A stretch of DNA of 64,000 nucleotides from Natronospira elongata. Its GTDB lineage: Bacteria; Pseudomonadota; Gammaproteobacteria; Natronospirales; Natronospiraceae. The first letter of the stretch is position 1; every line of letters begins with the position of its first letter. The stretch is taken from contig NZ_JAYGII010000002.1 in assembly GCF_034931365.1 (NCBI RefSeq), forward strand, positions 1-64,000, given 5' to 3'. Shown here piece after piece: positions 25,142 to 34,326 of the stretch. A program made the position numbers and the translations under genes. Under the pieces are notes generated by a model. That model was not told the DNA's origin and did not search any database. It saw only the letters and a program-made list of their open reading frames with translations.

Positions 25142-26821
25142 TCAGTGGGGGCTGAACTTCTCCCGCAGGATCTCGAGGTCCGACTCAGTCCATCCCCTGG
25201 GCTCCACAAGGGCTAGCCAGGCATCAAAATAGTGCTCGGCAGCAATGGTATGCCCATAGCCGGGGGGCGCCGTGCCGGCAGTCATGTCAGCGGCCAGTTG
25301 GAGCATGGTCACCACCGGAAACCAGCGGAGGTCCTTGCTCACATCCGGCCCCCGGGGTGACTTTAGCCAATCGGGTTCGCTGTAGAGGCTTTGGGGGGAG
25401 AAGAAGGTAATGGGGTCGCTGGCATATTGCAGGAAGGCGATACGGAAATCGCCCCAGTCTGTGGCGCCCTTCCTGAGCCCCCCGTGCTGGTTGGCGAAGC
25501 GAATAACCGAGTCATCTCTGAATCTCGGCAGCCAGGCGGGGGATCCGGGGTTGCGTCGCTCCGTGGCATCCTGCCAGGTCGGGCTGCGGAAGGGAGGGCC
25601 ACTCCATAGGGCGCCATCGAAGGGATCTTCGATGATGTCATAGAAATCAAAGGAACGGTCCGAGTTGAGCGCGCCCAGGCTCAGGCCAAAGAGGTACAAA
25701 GCCGGCCGGTCATCTCTCGGAAGATTGCTCCAATGGCCATAGACGGCCTGGAACAGGGCACGGGCGCTCTCCATTCCATAGGCTCCCTCGGCCATGAGCG
25801 ACACGGGGCTTGGCAGATAGGAATACTGGGCCGCCACGCTGGCAATATCCCCTCGCTTGAGATGTTCTATGGGGTTAATGCCGGCCGGATCCACCCAGCC
25901 GGTGCCTGTCGGGGTAATCAGAACGAGCATGGAGCGTTCAAATGCACCCAGTCGCTTGAGTTCTGCGAGCGCCAGGCCGGCCCGTTCCTCCGGCGTTTCG
26001 GCGGCATTGAGGCCTACGTATACCCGGATTACTTCGTTGCTTTCCTGTTCCGCGAAGGCCTGAAAGTCTTCCCTTGTGGGCCCACCTGCCAGGAAACGAC
26101 GACCCTGTCGCCCCATGTCCTCCCAGGCCAGGAGCGAGTCGGGGCCACCGGCACGATAAGGATTGTCGGGTGCTTCTATCTCCGGTTCCATCAGCGCGTC
26201 CAGCTGTCGATGGGTCGTGTCGGCGCTTCGAAGTGCCAGTGAGAACAGGATGCCGTCGATGATCGCCCAGAACAGCAGGAAGGCCGTGGCGAGTCCCAGG
26301 ATATGGGAAACCCGAGGCGGTACGATGCGTTCCAGCTGGGTAGCAAGATAGCGGAAGGTCTTGCGGAAAAGACGGGCCAGGGCAAGGCATAGAAAGAAGA
26401 TGAGAACGGCAACGATAGCGACTACCAAAGAGCGAATGCCTGACGTAGGGTCCATCCCCATGAGTTCTCGAATATTGTTCTGCCAGGTATCCGCACGCCA
26501 GAGGAAGACCACAATAAGCAGGCCGGACACGACTGCGATAAACGATTTGATTCCGTAGAAGATCCTTCGCGGTGGTGAAGGGATGCCCAGAATGGCCCAA
26601 AGCCATGTCCCCATCACCCCCAGTCCGTATCCCGCAGCCAGGGACAGGCCGGAAATAAGCCCTTGCACCATCTCGCTTCTTGGCAACAAAGAGGGTGTCA
26701 GCGAGAAAGCGAAGAAGATAGCACCAAGCAGCAAGCCGACAATGGAAAAATGCTCGCGCAGAAAAGCAATTACCTCACCGGCGTGCCGTCGGGCTTTCTT
26801 GAGTAGCTTGTGCTTAGTCAC
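25142..26821 (-). CDS. Membrane alpha/beta hydrolase (Abhydrolase_9 family)
   Basis: A membrane protein of 559 residues from the GTG at 26819-26821. Five to six hydrophobic segments fill the first 230 residues (IVGLLLGAIFFAFSLTPSLLP and others), matching the N-terminal domain of the Abhydrolase_9 family; the C-terminal half has the nucleophile elbow FGLSLGA. The GTG overlaps the stop of the upstream binding-protein gene by eight bases, the arrangement expected for coupled translation. An in-frame ATG at 26905 would add 28 basic residues and overlap the neighbour by 92 bases, so I prefer the GTG. The hydrolase substrate is unknown; in actinobacteria relatives are suspected to act on lipids. 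Confidence 0.8.
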   Translation of the reverse strand: MTKHKLLKKARRHAGEVIAFLREHFSIVGLLLGAIFFAFSLTPSLLPRSEMVQGLISGLSLAAGYGLGVMGTWLWAILGIPSPPRRIFYGIKSFIAVVSGLLIVVFLWRADTWQNNIRELMGMDPTSGIRSLVVAIVAVLIFFLCLALARLFRKTFRYLATQLERIVPPRVSHILGLATAFLLFWAIIDGILFSLALRSADTTHRQLDALMEPEIEAPDNPYRAGGPDSLLAWEDMGRQGRRFLAGGPTREDFQAFAEQESNEVIRVYVGLNAAETPEERAGLALAELKRLGAFERSMLVLITPTGTGWVDPAGINPIEHLKRGDIASVAAQYSYLPSPVSLMAEGAYGMESARALFQAVYGHWSNLPRDDRPALYLFGLSLGALNSDRSFDFYDIIEDPFDGALWSGPPFRSPTWQDATERRNPGSPAWLPRFRDDSVIRFANQHGGLRKGATDWGDFRIAFLQYASDPITFFSPQSLYSEPDWLKSPRGPDVSKDLRWFPVVTMLQLAADMTAGTAPPGYGHTIAAEHYFDAWLALVEPRGWTESDLEILREKFSPH

Positions 26822-28007
26822 TGCCGCGCTCGTCCCACGGTGGTGTGGGGAATCGGGGTTCCGCTGTCGCTTGTTCTTCTGGCCACACGACGGCTTTTTC
26901 GCCATCCTGCCATTGGATCAGGATACCCTGATTGGCAATCTGGTAACCACGACTGTCAACTTCGAAGGGGCCAAACAAGGTCGTCGTTCTCATGTCCAGA
27001 AGGGCCGTACGCAGCGCTCCCGACTCAATGCTGCCTGCCTCCTTAGCTGCCTTGGCAAACAGCCGGCAACTGCCATAGGCTCCAGCGGCATGAAAACTGG
27101 GTGCCCGATCAAAACGCTCCTGATAATCAGCCACGAAGGTTTCGATACCCGGCCGATCGAGTGTCGGTTCCCAGGCGGAAAGACCGTAGGTGTATTCACC
27201 ATCCTCACCTAAAGTCTCGATATACTCCTCTACTGCGCCGGAACTGCCAAACATCTTCAAATCAATGCTGGAATCCCGGAGCTGCTCAGTCATCCGGATG
27301 AAGTCATCCAGGTTGGAAGCAGCCATGGCAAGCACTTCAACATCTCCATCGCGGATCTGACGGAGAATGGAGGAGAAGTCTTCCGTGCCACTCTCGTAGG
27401 CGGTGTGGAATACCACCTCCAGGCCCAGGTCCTCTGCTGTTTGCTGTGCGCCGGCTCCAGCAGCACGGGGGAATAATTGATCCTCCTTGACCACCGCGAT
27501 CCTGTTCAGATCTCGCTCGGCGGCCAGATGCATGACGCCGGCAAGGAAAAGCTCGGCCGGAGGCAGAACCATGAACAGATACTCCCGTCCCTGTTCCCAT
27601 ATGGAGGTCGTTGCCGCCAGTGGGGAGATATGGATCATTTCATGGGCTTCGGTGACCGGTGCCACGGCCTCGGTCAAGGTGGAGCCGTATGGCCCCATGA
27701 CGGCATCTACTTCATGCTTGCTAATTAGTTTCTCGTACAGTTCTGGTGCCAGTTCCGGATCAGAGCGGTCGTCCAGGATGGTGAACTCGACAGGACGGTT
27801 CAGAATACCGCCAGCTTCATTGAGATGTTCCTGGCAGAGAAGATAACCGTTTCTGGCCGCGGTGCCCTGGGTCGCATATGCGCCACTCTCCGACATGGTG
27901 GCGCCAATACGGAGCGTATCGGGGCGGTCCGTGCATCCCATGGCAGGGAGGAGGATGATGCCGAGGCCCAGTGTGAGGCCCAGTGATCTGCGGATACTAC
28001 GGTACAT
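26814..28007 (-). CDS. ABC transporter substrate-binding lipoprotein (Leu/Ile/Val-binding type)
   Basis: A 397-residue Peripla_BP_6 protein with a lipoprotein signal (LLPAMGC, Cys at about residue 25). The family start is clear: LRIGATMSESGAYATQGTAARNGYLLCQEHLNEAGGILNRPVEF, then MGPYGSTLTEAVAPV and ISPLAATTSIW. These proteins bind amino acids, amides or small aromatic acids in the periplasm. No permease or ATPase gene is nearby; the neighbours are a membrane hydrolase and a metalloprotease, both overlapping this gene, so it may deliver its ligand to a signalling or hydrolytic partner rather than to a transporter. Ligand unknown. Confidence 0.85.
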   Translation of the reverse strand: MYRSIRRSLGLTLGLGIILLPAMGCTDRPDTLRIGATMSESGAYATQGTAARNGYLLCQEHLNEAGGILNRPVEFTILDDRSDPELAPELYEKLISKHEVDAVMGPYGSTLTEAVAPVTEAHEMIHISPLAATTSIWEQGREYLFMVLPPAELFLAGVMHLAAERDLNRIAVVKEDQLFPRAAGAGAQQTAEDLGLEVVFHTAYESGTEDFSSILRQIRDGDVEVLAMAASNLDDFIRMTEQLRDSSIDLKMFGSSGAVEEYIETLGEDGEYTYGLSAWEPTLDRPGIETFVADYQERFDRAPSFHAAGAYGSCRLFAKAAKEAGSIESGALRTALLDMRTTTLFGPFEVDSRGYQIANQGILIQWQDGEKAVVWPEEQATAEPRFPTPPWDERGSD

Positions 28008-29814
28008 ACGGCTTCTCCAGGTTCAAGGAATATCGCGGTGTCCAGGCTCTGCGAAACGCCATGAGTAGCAGGCCAAAGAGAAAAAGCAGCCAGGTGGGAT
28101 CCAGGGAGCCATTGGGATTGAGGCTGCAGCCCCCGGAACCGCCACTGATGGGCGGTGAGGATTCGCGGTTCACGTCGCCGAGGTAAACCGCGGACAGACT
28201 GCCGCCGGTGCTGGGGCGTTCCTGCGATTGCCAGACCCAGCTAATCCGAGACACGTCTTTCGGGATGTCCAGCTCATGGCGGACCCATTCTTCGGGGAAT
28301 TCCTCCAGGCTCAGAAGCTCTTCCTCATCTGCCATGATTCTTAGCTTGCCCTGTGTGTTAGGGGTACCACGAAGGGAAAACGCCAGCGAATCGATACCCT
28401 CGGCATCAGGTTCCCAGCGAAGCCAGGATTCTTCTTCGGCATAGACTGGACCACTGATAACGCTCGGATGGGAATTCAGTGCCACCTGGTTCTGGGCCGT
28501 CCATAGTCCGTCACCTTCCGTGCTAACGTGCCCGGAAACGCCCAGTGCGTCGGCCAGGGAAGCCGGTGGCTGACGCCAATCAGTGGCATAGGACATACTT
28601 CGACGAAGGACCTCTGCGTTGTCTCTTTCCCCCTCAATCCCGACTGCCAGGCCGGAATCGGGATCGATGATATCCGGGTTGGAGAAGAAGTCGACACCAA
28701 AGCAGTTGTCGTAGACGCCGCCGCCGCAGCCGGGGTGATAGGCCATGACCGAGCTGAACTCATCAACTTCCACGTGGCCATAGGCAAAAGGTTCAATGAG
28801 ACTTTCCGGGTCACCCGCGTTGTCCGGGTCATGAGCCAGGCCCAGGTTATGCCCCATCTCATGCGCCAGAACCTGTATTTCCTGGCAGGGATAGGCATTA
28901 TTCACATTGTTAATGGATAAGCCGTTTTTAAAGCTGCGAGTGTACTCGGTAAGCAGATAGGCAACGCCACAGAAGTCTTCGAATACCCCGGAGCCGGCAC
29001 CAAGATCTGCGGCGTATAGATCCAGCAGTTGTTCGACCTGGCTATCATTCCGGAAACTGTTCAAAGCCTGGAACATGCCCTCGGGATCTTCCTGGTAGGA
29101 CCAATGAATCAAGCCAACGAGGCGAAAGCGGTGATCCACTTCACTATCCACTAGCGCCGTATTGGCCATGTCCAGTGCATTGGTCAGAAAAAGCCGCAGT
29201 CCGGCTTCATCTTCATGCTCAGCGATGGTGTCGTCGGTGTAAAAGGCAAGTACATCCACCACGGCGGTTTTCGCCGTTGCTCCGGCCGTCTGTGATCGAG
29301 CCTGAGGGGAGGGCTCGGTCGATCCAGTTAATAGTTGCTCCAGGTGTTTCGGGTGTTGCGCCGGGGCGGCGTCCGGGTCAATCCGATCAAGCCAGACGCG
29401 TTTTTCACCATCGGTGCTGACCCGGTATCGCCCCTCCCGGAGGCTGATCAGGCCATGAACCCGCTCCTGGCGGATTGTGAAGGTTGCTGAGCCGATGCGC
29501 TGGTCAGAGTCATGTACCTGACCATGCCAGGCGTAGGATCCGGGCCCGCGCTGTTGGATTTCTGTCTGGCGGAGCTCGAGGGCATGGCCCTTGGCGTCCA
29601 GGAAGGTCAGGTGCTCGTATTGGCTGATTGCCTCGAGATCGGCAATCAGGGGTTGGCGCTCTTTACTGTCTGATGGTGAGCGGGCTTCACTCATTCGGGG
29701 TTGGCTCTGGTCCACCTGCAGGAAAACAGGTCGTTGTTTCTCCGATAGCGCGACGGCCGTGCCGCTGCTGACGGACAGAATCAGAGCCACCAGGCCCAGG
29801 CAGCAATGACGCAT
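27997..29814 (-). CDS. Secreted reprolysin-like metalloprotease with CTERM sorting tail
   Basis: A 605-residue protein with a signal peptide (LVALILSVSSGTAVALS), a pro-region, and a metzincin catalytic domain: HEMGHNLGLAHD at about residue 315, with the Met-turn following in SSVMAYHPGC. The C-terminus is a three-part sorting signal: a Gly/Cys motif (GGSGGCSLN...LDPT), a hydrophobic stretch (WLLFLFGLLLMAF) and basic residues (RRAW), as in the GlyGly-CTERM/JDVT-CTERM group that is processed by rhombosortase-type enzymes. It is the first gene of an overlapping operon with the binding protein. It should be exported, cleaved at its tail and displayed or released to digest protein. Confidence 0.85.
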   Translation of the reverse strand: MRHCCLGLVALILSVSSGTAVALSEKQRPVFLQVDQSQPRMSEARSPSDSKERQPLIADLEAISQYEHLTFLDAKGHALELRQTEIQQRGPGSYAWHGQVHDSDQRIGSATFTIRQERVHGLISLREGRYRVSTDGEKRVWLDRIDPDAAPAQHPKHLEQLLTGSTEPSPQARSQTAGATAKTAVVDVLAFYTDDTIAEHEDEAGLRLFLTNALDMANTALVDSEVDHRFRLVGLIHWSYQEDPEGMFQALNSFRNDSQVEQLLDLYAADLGAGSGVFEDFCGVAYLLTEYTRSFKNGLSINNVNNAYPCQEIQVLAHEMGHNLGLAHDPDNAGDPESLIEPFAYGHVEVDEFSSVMAYHPGCGGGVYDNCFGVDFFSNPDIIDPDSGLAVGIEGERDNAEVLRRSMSYATDWRQPPASLADALGVSGHVSTEGDGLWTAQNQVALNSHPSVISGPVYAEEESWLRWEPDAEGIDSLAFSLRGTPNTQGKLRIMADEEELLSLEEFPEEWVRHELDIPKDVSRISWVWQSQERPSTGGSLSAVYLGDVNRESSPPISGGSGGCSLNPNGSLDPTWLLFLFGLLLMAFRRAWTPRYSLNLEKPYVP

Positions 29815-29884
29815 TATCTCTCCCCCATAGTCTTGTTGGAAGATTCAGTGTTTCATGGGCGAATTGGGTGTGCAAGCAGGCTCC

Positions 29885-30826
29885 CTAGGGGCTGCGGAGG
29901 CCGGATTGGACGGCCTGAGTGATCAGCCATTGCTTGAGCAGGCGAATGGCGGGTTCGTGACGGCGGCTGGTCTTGTAGGCGAAATGAAATTCGTCGCCAG
30001 TGTCCAGTATGTGACAGGGCAGCCGAACCAGCTCGGCATCCCCTGAATCAAACATATAATCGTTACTAAGGGCGATGCCCTGGTGGTGCCGGGCGGCTTC
30101 GTGGGCCAGCAGCATATGACTGAAATGCTGGATTCTGGTGGCGGGCGAAATGGTCAGTGAGGCACGGGCCAGCCAGCGACGCCAGTCTTCATTCTTTTTC
30201 TCGAAGATGCTGGTCGCGGAGAGCAGGGTGTATTGCTTCAAATGCCCGGGCTGAAGCTGCTCCGGTTCGGGTTCAGTGATCAGGCCTTGTTCTTGCAGGT
30301 CCCGGCAGATTTGCTGCCAGTAACGGCGGCTGCAGACAGGGAACATCTTCTCCGAATAGAGCAGCTCGGAGCTGTAGCCGCGTTGCTTAGGGTTGATTGC
30401 GATGAAGCAGTCGCCCACCCGGTCCGACATTCTGGGCAAATCACTGAGCATTTCAAGGTCGAGATCCAGTTGAGGGTGCTGACGCTGTAGTTCCTCCATT
30501 CGGGGAATCAGCCAGCTCACGGCAAAGGAACTGTAAGCGGCTAGCCGAATCTGACTGTCCTGCTGACCCTGCAATTGCTGCGTGGCACGGCGGATCTGGC
30601 CCAGGGCGGAGCCGATCTGCTCATAGTACTGTGCCCCTTCGTCCGTGAGCCGGATCTGTCGGCCAGCCCGGTGGAAAAGGGTTTCGCCGAGAAAGCCCTC
30701 AAGTTGCCGGATCTGGTGGCTTACCGCGCTTTGGCTCACATGAAGTTCCTGGGCGGCCAGGGAAAAGCTGCGAAGGCGTGCCACGGCTTCGAATACAGGG
30801 AGTGTCTTCAGGGGTGGCAGTTCCAC
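29885..30826 (-). CDS. LysR-family transcriptional regulator
   Basis: A 313-residue LysR regulator. The N-terminal winged helix is standard (LPVFEAVARLRSFSLAAQELHVSQSAVSHQIRQLEGFLGETLF, residues about 9-52) and the rest is the substrate-binding-like effector domain. The opening LPPLKTLPVFEAVARL and the domain sequence most resemble the GcvA-like subgroup. It is divergent from a DMT transporter gene across a 116-base, AT-rich gap that contains TATAAT on the minus strand and two GGTCA copies; by the usual LysR pattern it probably controls that transporter as well as itself. The effector is unknown. Confidence 0.88.
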   Translation of the reverse strand: MELPPLKTLPVFEAVARLRSFSLAAQELHVSQSAVSHQIRQLEGFLGETLFHRAGRQIRLTDEGAQYYEQIGSALGQIRRATQQLQGQQDSQIRLAAYSSFAVSWLIPRMEELQRQHPQLDLDLEMLSDLPRMSDRVGDCFIAINPKQRGYSSELLYSEKMFPVCSRRYWQQICRDLQEQGLITEPEPEQLQPGHLKQYTLLSATSIFEKKNEDWRRWLARASLTISPATRIQHFSHMLLAHEAARHHQGIALSNDYMFDSGDAELVRLPCHILDTGDEFHFAYKTSRRHEPAIRLLKQWLITQAVQSGLRSP

Positions 30827-30942
30827 AATAATCGACCTATGAGAAAAACTAATAGAGGGTCAATAAAGGTCATTATACATCATGGGTGGGCCTGGCTAGA
30901 ATGAGCCCTCAATTTCAGCGAATCCCCTAGCGAGGGCGTGAC

Positions 30943-31824
30943 ATGTCCGGACGCACCGTAAACAGCGCAATTTTGCTTCTGGTGATCGGCAACTTCCTGG
31001 CCATCATCTCGGATAGCATCATCAAATGGCAGGGTGGCGATGTGGCCATCTTCCAGTTCGTGCTGCTGCGCGTGATCGCCACCCTGGTCATGCTGCTGCC
31101 CTTTCTGGCCATGATTGACCGTCGCCGCCTGTTCGAGGGCAGCCGTATCCACCTGATCCGCGCCCATGTGGGGCTGGCCGGGGTGCTGTGCATGATCGTG
31201 GCCCTGAACAGTCTGCCCCTGGCCACCGCCAATGCCATCTTCTACGCCGCCCCCGTGCTGGTGATGGTCTTTGGGGTCTGGTTCTTTGGTGAGCGCCTGA
31301 CAGGCCTGAGCCTGGTGGCGGTTATCAGCGGGTTTCTCGGGATTGTGGTGATTCTGCGCCCGGTGGACCTGAGCTGGGAAAGTCTGAGTGCCCTGGGTCT
31401 GGCCATTGCCCTGGCCATCAATGCCCTGCTGGTGAGAAAGCTGCCCCGGGGGCAGAGCATGGTGCATACCCTGATGCTGACCCATGCCTATGTCCTGCCG
31501 GCGGCCATCCTGCTCGCCGTGCTGGAAGGGGCGCCCTTTGACCCCTCCCTGCTGGGCACGGCCTTTGCCTCGTCCTTCTTCATTCTCGGCTACAACATCA
31601 CCATTCTGCTGGCTTATCGCCACTGCGCCGCCAACCAGGTCACCAGTGCCGAATACACCGGCTTGATCTGGGCCATGGTTGTGGGCTGGCTATGGTTCGC
31701 CGAGGTCCCGGACGTCTGGTTCTACCTTGGCTCGGCCATGATTGTCATTCCCCTGCTGTTGCAGAGCCTGGAGGAAAAACGTCGCCTTAGGATCGCCCGA
31801 CAGACCTGTGAAGCCGGGTCTTAG
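30943..31824 (+). CDS. DMT superfamily (EamA) transporter
   Basis: A 293-residue inner-membrane protein with ten predicted helices in two EamA repeats (AILLLVIGNFLAIISDSIIKW to the first loop; LALAIAINALLVRK onward for the second). A catalytic or binding Lys/Asp pair in the first helix is typical of the family (SDSIIKW). It faces the LysR gene, which is its likely regulator, so induction by the exported or imported compound is expected. The substrate cannot be read. It is not a close copy of the DMT gene at 561-1505. A REP pair follows just after its stop. Confidence 0.87.
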   Translation: MSGRTVNSAILLLVIGNFLAIISDSIIKWQGGDVAIFQFVLLRVIATLVMLLPFLAMIDRRRLFEGSRIHLIRAHVGLAGVLCMIVALNSLPLATANAIFYAAPVLVMVFGVWFFGERLTGLSLVAVISGFLGIVVILRPVDLSWESLSALGLAIALAINALLVRKLPRGQSMVHTLMLTHAYVLPAAILLAVLEGAPFDPSLLGTAFASSFFILGYNITILLAYRHCAANQVTSAEYTGLIWAMVVGWLWFAEVPDVWFYLGSAMIVIPLLLQSLEEKRRLRIARQTCEAGS

Positions 31825-31836
31825 ACTGAGAGGGGA

Positions 31837-31910
31837 ATCGTGGATTAATCCGCTCCTGCGATGGCATAGGCGTGCACCATAGGCACCGTAGGAGCGGATT
31901 CATCCGCGAT
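31837..31910. repeat. REP-like palindromes, inverted pair (REPIN)
   Basis: Two copies of a palindromic unit with core GGAGCGGATTCATCCGC lie head to head, 31837-31860 (inverted) and 31888-31910, in the gap between the DMT transporter and moaB. The same unit recurs at five other places in the window. Confidence 0.75.
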
Positions 31911-31946
31911 CAAAGGCCGGAATTCCGCACCACGCAATGGGGTTCA

Positions 31947-32480
31947 TTACACCTCATTCAGGCGAGGAATCAGGGAAATAAAATTGCACGGCCCGGTTCG
32001 ACTGTCGAGCTGGTCGCCCAGAATCCGGTCCCAGGCGGTGCGGCAGGCCCCCGTGGAGCCGGGTAGGGCGAAGACGAGAGTGGCGTTGGCCGTGCCGGCG
32101 AAGGCCCGGGACTGGACGGTAGAGGTGCCGATCTCCTCAAGACTGTAGTGGCGGAAAAGCTCGCCGAAGCCCGGAATGTCCCGTATCAGCAGGGGACGGA
32201 TGGCCTCGGGGGTGTTGTCCCGCCCGGTGATTCCCGTGCCGCCGGTGATCAGCACGCAATCCACCGCCTCATCGGCAATCCAGCGCGAGACCACGGCCCG
32301 CAACTGGAAGATGTCGTCCTTCACGATCATCCGCTCGGCCAGCTCATGCCCGGCGGTTTCCAGCCGCTCCTGCAAGGTATCACCGGAGGTGTCATTTTCC
32401 CGGGTACGGGAATCGGACACCGTCAGCACCGCAATGCGGATGGGGCGGAAGGGTTTGTCGGCGCAACCTTTACGTGACAT
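31947..32480 (-). CDS. moaB: Molybdenum cofactor biosynthesis protein MoaB
   Basis: A 177-residue MoaB of the MoCF-binding family: IAVLTVSDSRTRENDTSGDTLQERL at the start, then VLITGGTGITGRDNTPEAI and FALPGSTGACRTAWDRIL. It adenylylates or binds molybdopterin before molybdenum insertion by MoeA. It is the last gene of the nitrate reductase operon; NarG needs bis-MGD, which explains the position. A REP pair separates it from moeA. The same pairing of moeA and moaB beside nitrate-respiration genes is known from Pseudomonas. Confidence 0.92.
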   Translation of the reverse strand: MSRKGCADKPFRPIRIAVLTVSDSRTRENDTSGDTLQERLETAGHELAERMIVKDDIFQLRAVVSRWIADEAVDCVLITGGTGITGRDNTPEAIRPLLIRDIPGFGELFRHYSLEEIGTSTVQSRAFAGTANATLVFALPGSTGACRTAWDRILGDQLDSRTGPCNFISLIPRLNEV

Positions 32481-32515
32481 GGGTTTTCCTTAGCAAGATA
32501 CCGAGGTTCGCCTCC

Positions 32516-32600
32516 GTGGGAGCGGATCTATCTGCGATGGTCTGCCAGCGGGCACGTTGGCATTTCCTTGCCTGTGATCGCGAATAAATTCGCTCCTACG
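32516..32600. repeat. REP-like palindromes, inverted pair (REPIN)
   Basis: Copies at about 32516-32538 (degenerate, with CTATCTGC) and 32577-32600 (inverted, GCGAATAAATTCGC) lie between moaB and moeA. They belong to the family with core GGAGCGGATTCATCCGC. Confidence 0.7.
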
Positions 32601-32610
32601 GACGCTTTGA

Positions 32611-33849
32611 TTAGCAATTCAACGCTTCAAAGGCGTAATACGCCACTGCATCGCCCAAGGCCACTGTCTCCCCGGCAGGCACCCTCGCCAAACCATCCGC
32701 CCAGCTGGCGGAGCTCAACACTCCGGAGCCCTGGTGGGGATAGGTCTGGAGGCGGCCGTCCTCGACGCGGACGCGGAGGTATTCCTCGCGCTTGCCGGGC
32801 TTCGGGCGCTCGAAGTTGGCAGGCAGTGGGACAGGTGCCGGGACGATCCTGTCCCGGCCCTGCAGATGGCGCAACAGGGGAGCGCCAAAAAGCAGAAAGG
32901 TCACGAACAGGGAGACCGGGTTGCCGGGCAGCCCCAGAAAGGCCACCTGGCGATCTTGATGGCTCACATGCCCGAAGGCCACGGGTTTGCCCGGTTTGAC
33001 CGCTATCCGCCACAAATCCAGGGCACCCAGTGCCTGTACGGCGGCTTTGACGTGATCCTCGTCACCGACGGAAACACCGCCGCTGGAGATGATCAGATCC
33101 GATCGGGCGGCCGCCTCCTGCAGTGCCTTGTGTGTGGCTTCGGGGGTGTCCGCCACACGCCAGGCCGGCAGGACCTGGCAGCCCATTTCAGTGAGCAGGC
33201 CGCTCAACATGCTTTCGTTGCTGTTGTAGATCTGGGCCGGGCCCAGGGGCTGACCCGGCTGGACCAGTTCATCGCCGGTGGACAGGATGGCCACCACCGG
33301 GCAGCGGCGGACCGTCAGTTCAGCCAGGCCGGAGCCAGCAGCAACGCCAATATCCTGCGGGCGCAGGCGTCGCCCGGCAGGCAGGATGTCGTCACCGGCC
33401 GCAATGTCCTCGCCGGCCCGGCGGATGTTGTCGCCGACTTTGATCGCACCATCGATCCATACCCGGCCATCTGATTCCCGGCAGCGTTCCTGCATGACTA
33501 CCGTATCGGCGCCTGCCGGGATCACTGCGCCGGTATAGATCCGGGCTGCTGTGCCCTGTTCGAGCGGGGGGGGCGCATGGCCGGCGGGAATACGCTGACT
33601 CAGGGGCATCCCTTCACCGGCTTCGAATTCAGCCGCACGAAGTGCATAGCCATCCATGGCGCTGTTGTCCGCCGGGGGCGTGGGGCTGTCGGCAATTACC
33701 GATCGCGCCAACGTTCGGCCCAGGCAGTCGGCCAGGGGCAGCGTTTCCTCGCCAGTCAATGGCGCGACTGCCGCCAGAAGCTGGTCCCGGGCGGCCTCCA
33801 CGCTCATCAGCTTGTGCGCATTGCTGTCGCAGCTGACAGGCTCAGCCAT
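32611..33849 (-). CDS. moeA: Molybdopterin molybdenumtransferase MoeA
   Basis: A 412-residue MoeA. The hallmark PPADNSAMDGYALRA is near residue 60, followed by RIYTGAVIPAGADTVVMQE, and the MoCF domain VAILSTGDELVQPG and SGGVSVGDEDHVKAA. It inserts molybdenum into molybdopterin for NarG. The start overlaps the end of the upstream unknown gene by eight bases, which ties it to the nar operon. The C-terminal domain IV is complete. Nothing unusual was seen in the sequence. Confidence 0.94.
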   Translation of the reverse strand: MAEPVSCDSNAHKLMSVEAARDQLLAAVAPLTGEETLPLADCLGRTLARSVIADSPTPPADNSAMDGYALRAAEFEAGEGMPLSQRIPAGHAPPPLEQGTAARIYTGAVIPAGADTVVMQERCRESDGRVWIDGAIKVGDNIRRAGEDIAAGDDILPAGRRLRPQDIGVAAGSGLAELTVRRCPVVAILSTGDELVQPGQPLGPAQIYNSNESMLSGLLTEMGCQVLPAWRVADTPEATHKALQEAAARSDLIISSGGVSVGDEDHVKAAVQALGALDLWRIAVKPGKPVAFGHVSHQDRQVAFLGLPGNPVSLFVTFLLFGAPLLRHLQGRDRIVPAPVPLPANFERPKPGKREEYLRVRVEDGRLQTYPHQGSGVLSSASWADGLARVPAGETVALGDAVAYYAFEALNC

Positions 33850-34282
33850 GTTGTGACTCCATGCTCACCGGATTGCCTTCCCGGTCAATGAACAGGAAGC
33901 GCTCCAGGCTGCCGCCGGACATGATGGTCTGGGCCATGCGCTTGAGATGATTGTCCACGTCTTCCTCGGAAGGCGGATTGGGGCCTTGGCCGGGCAGCAC
34001 CGCTGTCATCATCAGGCCCCAGCCCGGCGCCCCGGCATCGGCATCCTGCTTGAGGCTGGCAAAATCCAGCTTCTCATTGATGTCGAAGCTCTTTATGGCA
34101 ATTGGCACCAGCTCACCCTCGTTCTCGATGGGACGTGTCTTGCCATCCTCACCCTGGGCGTAGGCATGGTCAATCCGCAGCAATACCGTCAGCAGCTTGT
34201 GCGGCTGCGGCTCAGCAGCGGCGATGGCGATCATGTCGTCGAAGCCGTGGATGGTTCTTTCGGCAATCTGAGTTGTGTTCAT
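33842..34282 (-). CDS. Protein of unknown function in the nar operon
   Basis: I do not recognise this 146-residue protein. It has no signal peptide or membrane segment; it starts NTTQIAERTIHGFDDMIAIAAAE and contains LLTVLLRIDHAY, LVPIAIKSFDI and GWGLMMTAVLPGQGPNP, then ends in FLFIDREGNPVSMESQHG. The ATG at 34280-34282 has GGGAC six bases upstream; the open frame upstream runs through a REP element and is not coding. It lies between ppiC and moeA and overlaps moeA by eight bases, so it should be made together with nitrate reductase and could help its assembly. That role is inference from position only. Confidence 0.72.
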   Translation of the reverse strand: MNTTQIAERTIHGFDDMIAIAAAEPQPHKLLTVLLRIDHAYAQGEDGKTRPIENEGELVPIAIKSFDINEKLDFASLKQDADAGAPGWGLMMTAVLPGQGPNPPSEEDVDNHLKRMAQTIMSGGSLERFLFIDREGNPVSMESQHG

Positions 34283-34326
34283 ATTTGTCCCGGTAAAGAA
34301 TCTGTACAGCGTTTCATAGGACCACC

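Noticed and set aside
26822..26905. ATG start of the membrane hydrolase
   Set aside because: It would overlap the binding-protein gene by 92 bases; the GTG at 26821 overlaps by eight and fits coupling.
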